From: Pyrus communis
Taxonomy: Eukaryota > Streptophyta > Magnoliopsida > Rosales > Rosaceae
NCBI RefSeq assembly: GCF_963583255.1
Contig: NC_084816.1
Span: 20,963,344 to 21,027,343 of the forward strand
DNA length: 64,000 nucleotides
Reading direction: 5' to 3'
The first letter of the stretch is position 1. Every line of letters starts with the position of its first letter. Below the pieces are notes generated by a model, which worked only from the letters and a program-made list of their open reading frames with translations, did not search any database and was not told the origin of the DNA. Positions 36,105-48,385 of the stretch are shown in pieces. The position numbers and the translations under genes were made by a program.

Positions 36105-37260
36105 TTGTATGTAGCTTTTGCGAGTTTAATATTGAATAATACTTGGACATTCACTAGTGATTACTTATTTATTTTTATTTTATCCAATAATTTTTAGCAC
36201 ATTTGATTGTTTTAAAAATAAATGTTATTTATTTCTTGAACTTAAAAATAAAATTGTCAAATAAAAAATAAAATATATTACTCAGATGAGTATCTAAATA
36301 TTATCATTCAATATTTATAGTTGCCAAGGCAATTCATAACTGTAGTTTAACAGAAAAGGAAAGAAATCCCCCACGATCTTCTCCTATTTTGGCCGCCTTT
36401 GTGACTTTTGCTTTATGGCTAGGGTTTCACGGCTTCTCTCTAGCGATCATCTGTTGCCCTTCATCTCCATTCGATATGTCAATGAGTTGGCTGGCTGTGG
36501 CTACTCAGCCGTTTTACTTCGGCCATTATGACTATTACATCACGTTTGGGATTTGGGAACTCGAAAGTGTGTGTATATATATATTTACTAATTAATAAAA
36601 CACTCATTATCAATCAAAATTCTATGAAATTACCAGTCTAATCCTCTAATTAAAACAGAATATGAATAAGAAATATGGAGCAAAAATATAATTTCACACA
36701 ACCAAATTTTGTTTTTTTTTTTTTTTTTCAAAGTCTCACCTACATGTAATCCTAACATATCTCTAATTATAAAAAAATAAAAATAAAAATAAAAAACTTC
36801 TCACCTCCAAGTTTTCTATCACTCCCTTTCCATCTCATTCTATTTCAAAAACAAAAATAAAAAAATTTTCTCACACACTTTGTGTGTGCCCATATACTAG
36901 TATATATATAAACAAATTAGTGATAACACATTTATCTTGCATGCAACTTTTTCCGTTTTCGATAACAAGACGTAAACAACTATGTAATGTCTCGAGTGCA
37001 ATTTGCTGCTTTCAGTTGTTCGAAAGATCAGAGATGGTGCAAAGTTTTGAATGGATTTGGCAGCTAGAATATGGGCTATGAACTTCTGTGAATTAAGGAT
37101 CGACAAAGGAGAGGCGATTACTTGCTCATGAGATTATCTTATGACATGGTTTACGTACACAGCGTGGAAATAGAGAGAGGATTGCACACGTTTCAATTTT
37201 TATTAGAGTCACGAATACTATTTCCAAAATTTAACTATGGAATGTATTTGTGTATTTGTG
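35921..37260. other. AT-rich intergenic sequence
   Basis: Contains a long (TA)n run (36063-36101) and T/A-runs near 36710-36729. Open frames near 36389-36595 and 36884-37081 show no family similarity. Confidence 0.5.
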
Positions 37261-37263
37261 CAC

Positions 37264-37361
37264 GCGATATAACAGGAATAAACTGATGACACGATGTAAA
37301 ACAATTCTTTGTGACTTTTATGTTGTTACGTCATGTTATCAACTTATTCTTGTTATATCGC
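37264..37361. repeat. Imperfect 98-base hairpin
   Basis: Two arms of 36 bases (37264-37299 and 37326-37361) are inverted copies agreeing at 30 of 36 positions, both ending in the same gcgatataaca motif. The loop is 26 bases. It may be a very small MITE or a hairpin-RNA locus. It lies 10 bases before the solo LTR. Confidence 0.7.
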
Positions 37362-37371
37362 ATGCATAAAT

Positions 37372-38069
37372 TGATGGAGTTTTGAGCTCCTCTTGTCCCA
37401 CATCGGGAAACAACCATTTGTCAAAGGCTTTTATATAGGTCAAGTCCTTTCTCGACTATTTGGAATGAGGATTGAGATTTGGGCCACTAATTGTGTGAAT
37501 TAGGCTTAATGATTATACCATAATATTAATTAATCAGGACAATGGCCTTAATTAAAAACGTTTTGATTAATTAGTTTTAATTTCGAATTAAGTTTTTAAT
37601 TAAATTAATTAAAAACATTTTGATTAATAGACACAACTCTTTGGAAAGAGTTGTATAGCTTCAGATATATCCAAAAGGTATTTGAAGAGGTATGAAAGAG
37701 CCTATATAACTAGAGTCCTCAGTTCCATTGGCATATATCTTTTCTTCCTCTTTTTCTTCCGTACAAAATTCTTAGAGAGTAAACTCACAAAGCAATTTGC
37801 TAGAATTCTATAATCCAGTGCAGGTTGTAGAATTAGGTAGTTGTATCCTGGTCGAGCAGACGTTGTAGAACCACAAGCATAAGAGTGAGACGGAAATATT
37901 GTTCCAAGGACATAGCTTTTGCGCTAGCCTCTACCATCGATTCATTCAAGTTAGTATTATTATAATCTTTGTATTTATTGTGTAATTGTATTCTGTATTG
38001 CAAGTAATTTTGATAATAAATTATAAGTATATTTCTGTTAATTTGTTGTTTCTAAATTGTTCTCCAACA
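37372..38069 (+). mobile_element. Solo LTR with 5-bp target duplication
   Basis: A 698-bp sequence starting TGATGGAG and ending CTCCAACA (inverted ends, TG...CA). It is flanked by a perfect duplication taaat (37367-37371 and 38070-38074). No internal retrotransposon sequence, so it is the product of LTR-LTR recombination. Near its start it has GTCCCACATCG (37395-37405) and TATATA (37432-37437). Confidence 0.88.
37395..37437 (+). promoter_or_regulatory. USE-like plus TATA motif in the solo LTR
   Basis: GTCCCACATCG is a perfect match to the plant snRNA USE consensus, better than in the U2 genes here. TATATA follows after 26 bases, a gap nearer the polymerase III snRNA class than the polymerase II class. 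No snRNA follows. The motif is seen; its activity is unknown. Confidence 0.6.
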
Positions 38070-38269
38070 TAAATATGCATAAATTATTCTTTAAGTTTAT
38101 ATTATCTTCAATTTATATTAGGTAACTGTGTAATTGTAACATTTATATTTTTTAAGATATGGTGGAATCATACTTGTTAAAATAAAATGCTAATTATAGC
38201 AACACTTCATGAACTACAATCATGGTACATGAACTAAATTCTTTAATTAATTTTATAGTACTGTTTTCA

Positions 38270-38628
38270 TATTGAAAGTCCTCTGGGTATATTGTATATT
38301 ATCTGTGTAATAGGGTTTGTGTCAACCCTAGTAGTGCTTTATCTAGTTGTATAAGTGTCTTATCTGGTTGGCAGCTCCGTAATTCAAGGAGCTTAATTAT
38401 GTATAAGAGTCTTATCTTGTTGGCAGCTGGTTGGCAGCTCCTTAATTCAAGGAGCTTAATTATATTTCCTATGCCGACTTCTCAGCTTGATTTAAGGAAG
38501 TTCTAGGTTAGAGTCTTGAGTGTTGAGTGTAGTTTGCAACTCACTCAAACTCCTCTATATATTTGTATCATGTTTCTGTTCGTAGGGTACAACAAAATAC
38601 AAAATACACAAACTTCAAAAAGTTAACA
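38270..38628 (+). repeat. Copia 5' LTR
   Basis: 359 bp, starting TATTGAAAG and ending GTTAACA. It includes an internal near-duplication of the ggttggcagctcc / ttaattcaaggagc block. The tatatattt at about 38553-38561 may serve as the TATA box. Confidence 0.95.
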
Positions 38629-38640
38629 TGGTATCAGAGC
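38629..38640 (+). other. Copia primer-binding site (initiator Met tRNA)
   Basis: TGGTATCAGAGC immediately follows the 5' LTR and is complementary to the 3' end of plant initiator methionine tRNA, the usual primer for copia elements. Confidence 0.93.
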
Positions 38641-38701
38641 AGGCATCCCTCTGAAGCCTGTCTTTGAATATCTTACGTTGTGATTTCTCTTCAGCAAAAC
38701 T

Positions 38702-41700
38702 ATGGCTGATGAGCATTCGGAGGAAGAGAGCATCATTACTTCTCCTTCCACTCACATCTCTGAAATGGATATCAATCCAAATCAACGACTCAGTTCAGTG
38801 TTACTGAATGAGTTCAACTATTTACCGTGGGCAAGAGCGGTTAGTCTCGCACTAGGTGGAAGATCCAAACTGGGTTTCATCGATGGCAGCTTTCCTGCTC
38901 TTGGAGTCACTTCTCCTGAATATGGAGGGTGGCTTTGCAAAGATCAGCTGGTCATGTCATGGCTGCTTAATTCCATGGAAAGGAAGATTGCTGAGATCTT
39001 CAGCTATTCTGAGTCGTCACTCACTCTCTGGACAACAGTGAAGGAGATGTATAGTAATCAAAATAATTATGCCCGCATTTTTCAACTCAAGAAGGATATC
39101 TCCAGCGTTCAACAAGAAGGTAAAACCTTTGTTCAACATCTTGGCTCTCTAAGAAGCATGTGGAATGAACTGGATGTCTATAGACCTCACACCACTGATC
39201 CCATGGTGCTTCTTAAAAGAACTGAAGAATATAAGATATTTCAATTGCTGTCTAGTCTGAGCTCAGACTATGAGGATTTGAGAAGCCATATCCTCATAAA
39301 TCCTGAGCTACCATCCTTCACTAGCATTTGTGCAACCATCCAACGTGAGGAAGTAAGAAGAAAAGTCATGAACAATGGTACAAAAACCATTGTGACTGAA
39401 GCTAGGGCGTATCTGACAAATGAAAAAAGATACAAAGGAAAAAACCCCCATCTAAAGTGCCTACACTGTGACAACATCGGGCATGTGAGAGATAAGTGCT
39501 GGATTCTCCATCCAGAACTTAAGCCAGATTTCATGAAGGACAAAACCATGCAGAAGACAAGTCGAGCACATCCTCGTGCCAACACCTCATCATCTTCATC
39601 TTTCAACAGTTCTGATCCATACAAACAGTTCACTGCAAATCCTGCTACTCTTATAAATGAGTTCGCAGCCTATCTCCATCAAAAGAAGGGTAGGGAAGAT
39701 CGTGCTGCTGAACATGAAGATGGAAGTACCTCGGCATTGCTTGGCAAGTTTGCTGGTTTCCTGGCTGATGCTGATCGCTCACCTCAACAAGGCATGAAAG
39801 GTATCATGAATGCTTTCAAAACTGCTCTTAAAATGAATGAGTTGCATGATTTTTGGGTTGTAGATTCAGGTGCCACAGATCACATGACTAATCAAGTGTC
39901 AAAATTGCATAAATTCGAGAAACTTCATAAACCATCACATGTGTCTGTAACTAATGGTGAAGGTGCTAGGATTGTAGGCAAGGGAAAAATTCACTTGATA
40001 TCTGATCAAATAGAGTCCATGGCCTTATACGTGCCTTCGTTTCCATTCCAACTTCTCTCAGTAGGAAAAATCACAAATTCCTTAAACTGCTTAGCCATTT
40101 TTTCACCAGAAAATGTCATTTTTCAGGATCTTGTCACCAAGAGGAAGATTGGTGAGGGATTTTACCTAGATGGTCTTTATTACATCTCGAAAAGCTCTCC
40201 CAGTGGATTACAAGCAAAGTCTATACCCGTACATGTCTCCATTCAAGACCAGTTTTTGTGGCACCAGCGATTAGCACACCCATCTCAACATGTTTTGTCC
40301 ACATTGTTTCCAGATTTAGACAAAGAACAAATTCATTGTGAAACTTGCCACATGTCAAAGGCAACAAAGCTACCCCTTCGTTCATCTTTGTCTAGAGTTT
40401 TTCATTTTTTTGAACTTGTACACTCGGATGTATAGGGACCAACTAGTGAGTCTTTTGATGGTTACAAATATTTCATAACCTTTGTTGATGACTATTCAAG
40501 AGCAACTTGGTTATATTTGTTAAAATCAAAGAGTGAAGTGATGGAAGTGTTTAAAGACTTTCATAGTCTTGTTAAAAATCATTTTTCCTCTCAAATCAAA
40601 ACTCTAAGGTCTGATAATGGCACCGAATACATGTCCCAAGTCATGACTCAATATTTGAGCAACAATGGCATCATGCATCAAACTAGTTGTGTTGGCACAC
40701 CTCAACAAAATGGTATTGCCGAGAGAAAAAATCGAGATCTCCTTGAAAAAACTAGGTCATTGATGTTTCAAATGAATGTACCTAAACGTTTTTGGTCTCA
40801 AAGTGTTATGGCAGCCATTTACCTGATCAACAGGTTACCTAGCAGGGTTTTGGGGTTCAAATCACCAATGGAAATTGTAAAGAACAGGAAAATAGACCTG
40901 TCACATCTTAAAGTCTTTGGATGCATTTGTTTTGTCCATGTTCAGTCCTTGCATCGAGACAAACTTGACCCGAGAGCAACCAAATGCATTTTCCTTGGTT
41001 ACTCATCCACACAAAAGGGATACAAATGTTACAATCCACAACTTAAGAGGTTAATTGTTTCCAAGGATGTCAGATTTCATGAAACTAACCCTTATTACAG
41101 CCAAGCTCTGGATAGTTCAAGTGAGGGGGAGAATTACTTGGAGTTGTTTCCATTGCCAAGAACTGAAATCCTTGCCACTGAAGTACCTGATGCAATGGGG
41201 CCTGTTCATCACACAAATATCCCTACTGAAAAGGACAACCAAGCCTCAAGTAATGATACCAACAATTCTGAATCAATCCACAGTATTGCTCCTGAGGAAT
41301 CATTCTACGAGTTGCAATCGACTGCACCTCGACGCAATCCTACTCGTGAAAGACATCCTCCAGCAAGACTGCAAGACTTTGTCACTTACAAACCAAGACA
41401 TCCACTGTCCCACTACGTATCCTATCACAAAATGTCTCCTAAACACACTGATTTCATGTGTACTATATCTGAGCATGTTGAGCCTCAGTCATTCCAAGAA
41501 GCAAATCAATCACCAGTTTGGCAGCAAACCATGCAAGATGAACTGCATGCCCTTGATCAACATAAAACCTGGAGTATTGAGACACTGCCTAAGGGAAAGA
41601 AGACAGTAGGTTGCAGGTGGATATACAAGGTTAAATTCAACTCAGATGGATCCATAGAAAGACACAAGGCAATATTAGTGGCTCGTGGCTTTACTCAAAC

Positions 41701-43015
41701 ATTTGATGTGGACTACAAAGAAACATTCGCCCCTGTTGCAAAGATGAACTCTGTAAGAGTACTCCTTTCAGTTGCTGTTAACAAAGGATGGCTTATGTTT
41801 CAAATGGACGTAAAGAACGCCTTCTTACATGGTGAGCTTGAAGAAGAAGTCTTCATGAGGTTACCCCCAGGCCATCCTCAAAGTCATGAACCTGATCTTG
41901 TGTGCAGATTGCACAAATCAATTTATGGTCTTAAATAGTCACCAAGAGCTTGGTATGCCAAGCTAAGTTCAGTCCTCACAACGGTTGGTTTTAAAAGAAG
42001 CAATGCAGACTCTTCATTGTTCGTACGCATGGGCACTGCTGGGAAACTGGTCGTTCTTGTCTATGTCGATGATTTAATCATCACAGGAGACAACATGGAT
42101 GAAATAACTAAGCTCAAGCATTCACTGCAACAACGTTTTGCCATCAAAGATCTTGGCATACTTAGATATTTTCTTGGCATCGAAATGGCTACCTCTCCCA
42201 AGGGTTTCTTTCTCAGCCAACGGAAATATGTTCTGGACCTTCTTAAGGAAGCAAACATGAGTGATGCTAAACCTGTTAATACACCCCTTGACACGAAACT
42301 CAAACTTAGCTTGGAAGGGCAACCACTGCCCAACATCAGCTATTATCAGCGTCTTGTGGGTAAGCTGATCTACTTGACTATTACAAGGCCTGGCATAGCC
42401 TATTCAGTAAGCATTGCTAGCCAATTTATGCACTCTCCCACCATGGAGCATTTTAATCTTGTCAAGAGACTACTTCGGTATCTCAAAGGTTCAATAGGTC
42501 GTGGCATCATCATGAAAAAGAATGAAAGCACTGAGATCACAGGTTATTGTGATGCTGATTGGGCTGGCAACTCTATTGATCGTAAGTCTACAACGGCGTA
42601 TTGCACATTTGTGGGAGGCAATCTTGTTACCTGGAAAAGTAAAAAGCAAGCCGTAGTTGCTCGATCCAGCACTGAGGCTGAATATCGCGCCATGGCATCT
42701 ACTGCCTGTGAACTAATATGGCTGAAAGGTTTGTTGTGCGACTTAGGTGTCTCTACTACTCAGTCCATGTCTCTTTTCTGTGATAACCAAGCGGCAATGC
42801 ACATTGCGTCCAACCCCGTCTTCCACGAGAGAACCAAGCACATCGAAGTTGATTGTCACTATGTCCGTGCATAGGTACAATCACAGGTCATCAAAACTCA
42901 TTTTGTCAAGAGCTACGATCAACTCGCAGGCCTATTCACTAAACCTTTAGCATCACCTCAGTTTCAGCGGCTTCTCAGCAAGCTTGGATCCATCAACCTC
43001 CTGGATCCAGCTTGA
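38702..43015 (+). pseudogene. Copia gag-pol polyprotein interrupted by three TAG stops
   Basis: One continuous frame from 38702 to the TGA at 43013-43015, about 1,437 codons, with no frameshift found. It is broken only by TAG at 40433-40435, 41936-41938 and 42872-42874. Domains in order: gag with N-terminal UBN2-like region; zinc knuckle CLHCDNIGHVRDKC (near 39458); protease DSGATDHM (near 39864); GAG-pre-integrase with an HH-CC finger (near 40260-40360); integrase core; reverse transcriptase with YVDD (near 42062); RNase H with the YCDADWAGN motif (near 42545). The stops fall at the start of integrase, within RT and near the end of RNase H. As it stands the element cannot make full Pol without readthrough. 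Confidence 0.95.
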
Positions 43016-43022
43016 GGGGGAG

Positions 43023-43380
43023 TATTGAAAGTCTTCTGGGTATATTGTATATTATCTGTGTAATAGGGTTTGTGTCAACCCTAGTAGTGCTTTATCTAGT
43101 TGTATAAGTGTCTTATCTGGTTGGCAGCTCCTTAATTCAAGGAGCTTAATTATGTATAAGAGTCTTATCTTGTTGGCAGCTGGTTGGCAGCTCCTTAATT
43201 CAAGGAGCTTAATTATATTTCCTATGCCGACTTCTCAGCTTGATTTAAGGAAGTTCTAGGTTAGAGTCTTGAGTGTTGAGTGTAGTTTGCAACTCACTCA
43301 AACTCCTCTATATATTTGTATCATGTTTCTGTTCGTAGGGTACAACAAAATACAAAATACAAAAACTTCAAAAGTTAACA
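43023..43380 (+). repeat. Copia 3' LTR
   Basis: 358 bp, nearly identical to the 5' LTR. Followed by the target duplication tttca. Confidence 0.95.
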
Positions 43381-43676
43381 TTTCACTTCGCCCGTGAAAT
43401 GACAATCTTTGTCACTATTTTTAATTTGGTAATCATCCGATAATGATACATACAATAATTCTCCAATTTCTTTTCCTGACCATTTCATACAAAATCTTCA
43501 CGATTTATTACAATAGGTTTATCGAATTTTGTAAGAATAAAAGTAAGGAAAGTAGTGTTGTGGGTGAGTTCAGATGTCGCTGGGGCCATCAACTTCAACT
43601 ACATAAAAAATGAGGGGTTCACCCTAAAACTAAATATACCCCCAAGGGTATCAAAAGAGGGGTAGATTCGCAGAGT

Positions 43677-46600
43677 ATGGAGCTGTCTCACTCTCCGCAA
43701 AAGAAATTTAGGGGTCCTGGTACAGAGGAGACTAGCAAATGTAGGTTGGCTGAATTGTGGAGGAGCATGAGCATTAAAGAAAGTTGTTTGATGATGGAAC
43801 GGGCGATATATGCTAAGGGTGAATTCCAAGATGTCCCAAGTGAGTCTCACGAGATGTGGGAGCTATTGGATGAGGTCTCGGATGCTGACAAGGGTAAGCT
43901 TTTGGCAAAGAAGTTGGGCAAGATGGCTCGGGGTGGTGGCGGCTGGCCTTCAACAGCTGCAAGTCTGCCATGAGTTATATTTTCTGGAACTGCCGTGGTC
44001 TAAGGTCGGACACGACAATTAGGGCTCTTTATGGGCTTATACGAAATAAGAGACCCTCAATGATCTTCTTATCTGAGACTAAGATGAAAGATCATAGAAT
44101 TGATAGTGTGATGAGGTGTTTGGGTTTTCTACATGGCTTTAACGTCTCGCCAATTGGAAGGGCTGGAGGTCTGAGCTTGTGGTGGGATGACACACTGGAG
44201 GTTAATGTTGTTTTTTCGTCCAAACATGTTATTGATGCTGTTCAGAGATCTAAAGGGGATCACCAGTGGATCCGTGTTACTGGTGTTTATGGAACTCCAT
44301 ACAGAACGGAAAAAAAAAAAATGTTTTGGGGATGGATGATGAATCTCTTTATCCATTCGGATATTCCTTGGATATGTGGCGAGGATTTTAATGAGTACAT
44401 TTGGGATCACGAAAATTTGGAGGGGTTGAGGTATTGTATAATAGGCCCAAGTTTTTAGAGGACTTTATGTTTTCCTCAAAATTGTTTGATTTGGGCTTCA
44501 ATGGGCCGGCTTTTACTTGGAGAGGTTTGAGAAACGGGGAATAGGTGGAGGAACGGTTAGATAGGGTCCTTGTTAATGAGTTGTGGCAGGACATTTGGCC
44601 GAACTCCATTGTTACGCATGGAACGGTTTTGGTGTCTCATCATTGTCCAATCATTGTCAAATCTAATCTGGATGGTCCGAAAGGCCAGAAGATTTTTAGG
44701 TTTGAGGCTTTTTAGGCTAAGGAGGACGAGTGTCAGGAATTGGTGTGAATTTGTTGGGAGTGACAGCAACAGGGCGATGCTTTGCTAAAATGGGTAAGAA
44801 AGTTAAACGACTGTCATTCTCGTTTGTGTCGGGGGAGCAGTCTTAATTTTAAGAGGTGAGATCATCAAATTCAAGTTTTCCTTAATTAGTTAGATGAACT
44901 CCAGCGGGATTGGGGTCCGAACCTGGAAACGATAAAGGAGAAGTCTCGGTTGACAGGTGAGTTAAGGGCGCATGAAGAAAGCTTTTGGTGTTAGCGCTCT
45001 AGGGTTAAATGGTTGCGCGAAGGGGATGCTAATACACAATTTTTTTTTCATTCTACCACTCTTCAGCGGCGTCGTAGGAACAAGATTGTGAAACTTAAGG
45101 ATGACAATGAGATTTGGGTGGAGCGTCCTGATCAGGTTCGTCACTTGGTGGAACACCATTTTGTTTCTGTCTTTAGCTCGGAAGGGACTCGAAACTGGGG
45201 TTCGCTATTGGACTGTATCATTCCTGCGGTTTCTAATGAGATTAATATGGCGTTAGTTGCGCTGATTTCGGATGATGAACTAAAGGAAACAGCTCTGAAA
45301 ATGGGGTGTTTGAAGGCCCCAGGCCCGGATAGATTCCAAGGGATCTTTTATCAAACTTATTGGGAGGTTGTTAGGGAGGATGTTTCCGCTTTGGTTAGAG
45401 CGCTGCTTCAGGACTCCACTAGCCCAGGTAATCTAAATGATACACATATTTTTCTAATCCCAACGGTTCTAAATCCGGACTTTGTTATGCAATTCAGGCC
45501 TATCAGTCTGTGTAATTATTCTTACAAAATTATGTCTAAAGTTCTCACCAATTGATTGAAAGTTTTCCTGCCGACAATTATCTCTCCTTCTCAGAACGCT
45601 TTTGTGGCGGGTAGACAAATTTAGGACAGTATTGGTATCGCCCATGAAATTTTTCATTTTCTAAAAGGTAGGAAAGCTAAGAAGAGATTTGAGATAGATA
45701 TCAAACTTGATATGCAGAAGGCTTATGATAGGGTCGAATAGGATTTTCTGGATGCGGTTATGGAAAAAATGGGTTTCTGTAGTATATGGAGAATGCTTAT
45801 TCGGGGTTGTGTATCTTCGGTTCAGTTTGTTGTTCTTCTTAATGGGCAACCTGGGACAAAATTTGCTCCCTCAAGGGGTCTCCGTCAGGGGGATCCTCTC
45901 TCTCCTTATTTATTTATTTTGGTTGGGAAGGTCATTTCACGACTGATTCAGGGTGCGGTGGATCAATGACGGTTGGATGGTGTGCAAATAGGTATCTCGG
46001 GACCGGTTATCTCGCATCTCTTTTTTGTTGATGATACCTTACTTTTTTTGCGAGCAGATGAGAAAAATTGTCGGAATCTGAGCTATCTTCTTGCTATGTA
46101 TTGTGATGCTTCGGGGCAAAAGGTGAATTTATTGAAATCTTGTTTTCTTTGGGGTTAATGTTCCGGAATCCCTTTCTGCCCAGTTGGGGAGTATTCTTGG
46201 TATGGCTATGGTTAGTAATCCGGGGACCTATTTGGGGGTTCTTGCTATATGGGGACATTCGAAGAAGCGATGCCTTGCTTATGTGAATGGGAGAATAATG
46301 GAGAAGATGCAAGAGTGGAAGCGAAGTACTTTATCATGAGCCGGAAAAGAAGTGTTAATTAAGGCTGTTGTCTAAGCTATTCCTACATATCCTATGAGTA
46401 TTTTCAAATTCCCCACCATTGTTTGTCAGGCACTTGATGCTTTAGTGGCAGGTTTTTGGTGGGGTAGCCAGGATGGAGTTCGCAAAATTCATTGGGTTTC
46501 CAAGGATGTTCTGGGTCTTCCTAAAGACATGGGCTGTTTGGGCTTTAGAAACTTTCAAGAGTTTAATGATGGTTTGTTAGCTAAACAGTGTTGGCGTTTG

Positions 46601-48325
46601 ATTACAGAACCACATTCGTTGTGGGCTCGTGTGATCAAGGCTCGTTATTTTCCTCATTACTCTATTTGGAGCTAAGAAAGGTGGTAGTGCTTCTTGGGCC
46701 TGGAATAGTCTTATCACTGGTAAGGATTTGCTTCGAGAGGGTTCCCATTGGTAAATTTTGGGGGCTCAGAATGTATGGGTTTGGGTGGATAGGTGGTTAC
46801 CGACTCTGCCTTTTGGTCATCATGTGCCGCTTAGCTTGGTTGCGGTCATCCCAAGCTTGCGTGTTAGTTCGCTTATCTGTTTGGTTTCGAGGTGGTAGAA
46901 TCTTAGTTTTCTGCAGCCCTTCCTCTCGATGAGGGATCAACATGCTATTAAGGACACACCACTTGGTGATTTGAGTCGCAAGGATCGGTTTGTTTGGGAT
47001 TATAGTAAGAATGGAACCTACTCGGTTAAGTCGGGATATCGTTGGATTCAAAGTAGATCGCTTGTTTTGAGGGATACTCGGTAATCTATTACTCATGTGC
47101 TCCCCAATGCGTTATGGAAAGTTATTTGGAAGCTTGAGGTGCCTCCAAAGCTGCGCCATTTTCTTTGGCTCACTATGCATAATTGCCTCCTTACTTGAGC
47201 TGCTCTTTTTCGCCAGAGGTCCTCCCTTTCCCCAACCTGTCTTATTTGTCATTGCCATGATGAATCTATTGAGCGCCTATTTCTTTAATGTTCTTGGGTT
47301 GAGACTATCTGGTTTAGAGGTGCCTTGAACTATAAAATTGATCGTTTAGCTATTCCTTATTGGGTGGTTTGGTTACAAGCTCTTTTGTCTCATTCTTTTA
47401 GCTTCTCTTCAAATGCCAAGTAGCTGCAGTCTTATATTGCTTTTACCTGTTAGTTTATTTGGAAAGCACGCTGTGATTTTGTGTTTCCTGTTAGTTTATT
47501 TGGAAAGCACGCTGTGATTTTGTGTTTAACCAGGTGCCTATTAACCCTTCTAATGTGCTTTTTGCTATCTCTTCTGCTTTGGGTTTTATCTTGGCTGCGA
47601 GGATGGTTTTTGGGTTTTGCAGATTAGACGGGATAGGTCGGGCTGGCCAGGTTTCTCGGTGGTGCGCTTCTACCTTTCCTAACATTAAGATTAATGTGGA
47701 TGCTAGTTGGTCAAATGTCTTTAAGTTGGGTTTTTCTGGGGTGGTTATGCGGGATGAAGATGAGAGGTTTGTGGCTGCCGTGAGGTACTCTTTTATAGCT
47801 CCCTCGGCTGCTGCTGTTGAGGCTGTCATTTTGCTTCGTGGTTGTGCATTGTGTGCTGCTTTAGGTGTCACATCTGTCATTATTGAATCTAACTCTCTTG
47901 ATGCTGTTACTTGTCTTTCCCATTCTCTTGATATGGGCAGTTGGGAGTTTTACCCACTGTTGGCTCGAGTCAAGCAACTTGGGGGGGGGGGGGGGGAGGG
48001 AGTTCCAGAACTGTCGCTGGTTTTGGGTGCCCAGATTAGCTAATGGTGCGGCGCATGAGCTTGCGTCGGTTGGTTTTTCAGAGATGAGTGATTCAGTTTG
48101 GGTCAATCGGCCTCCATCTTCGTTGATTTTGTTTTGAACAATGATGGTCTTCTATGTCCACATTAATTTCGTTGCGGTGGTGTTTGGGGTGACGTTTCCA
48201 CTCGGTGGAGGTGTCTTTATGTTCTATCTCCGTTCACTACTTGTTTGCCTTCTTCGTGTTTGCCTCTCTGTAGGCTTTCTTGTTCTCTTTTGGCTTATGT
48301 GCCTTGGTATGGTTTCCCTTGCTTC

Positions 48326-48330
<5 letters not shown>
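43677..48330 (+). pseudogene. Decayed L1-type LINE (non-LTR retrotransposon)
   Basis: Plus-strand remains in the expected order. A short 98-codon frame (43677-43973) overlaps the ATG of the endonuclease frame by ATGA. The APE-type endonuclease (43970-44458) begins MSYIFWNCRGLRSD. The RT fingers are at 45013-45555 (KAPGPDRFQG, FRPISLCN). RT core motifs are at about 45600-46158, with GLRQGDPLSPYLFIL and FVDD at 46024-46035. A zf-RVT-like linker lies at 46394-47330. The C-terminal RNase H-like domain is at 47522-48043 (INVDASW). At least six stops and shifts break it, including a G-run of about 16 at 47981-47996. The 3' UTR runs into (TA)n at 48331. The ORF1 nucleic-acid-binding protein is mostly missing. 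Confidence 0.88.
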
Positions 48331-48367
<37 letters not shown>

Positions 48368-48385
48368 GAAGCAAGGGAAACCATA
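48308..48385. repeat. Perfect 78-base palindrome around (TA)16 at the LINE/virus junction
   Basis: The 23-base arm 48308-48330 (starts tatggtttccc) is the exact reverse complement of 48363-48385, with 32 bases of TA repeat between them. The right arm is an inverted copy of the LINE 3' end, placed against pararetrovirus sequence. Confidence 0.95.

Larger units (their letters stand above)
38270..43380 (+). mobile_element. Full-length Ty1/copia LTR retrotransposon, 5.1 kb
   Basis: Bounded by a perfect 5-bp duplication tttca (38265-38269 and 43381-43385) and by LTRs at 38270-38628 and 43023-43380. A tRNA-iMet primer-binding site TGGTATCAGAGC follows the left LTR directly (38629-38640), and a polypurine tract GAGGGGGAG (43014-43022) precedes the right LTR. 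Internal order is gag, protease, integrase, reverse transcriptase, RNase H, which is the copia order. The LTRs differ by only three substitutions and one indel by eye, so the insertion is recent. Confidence 0.96.
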
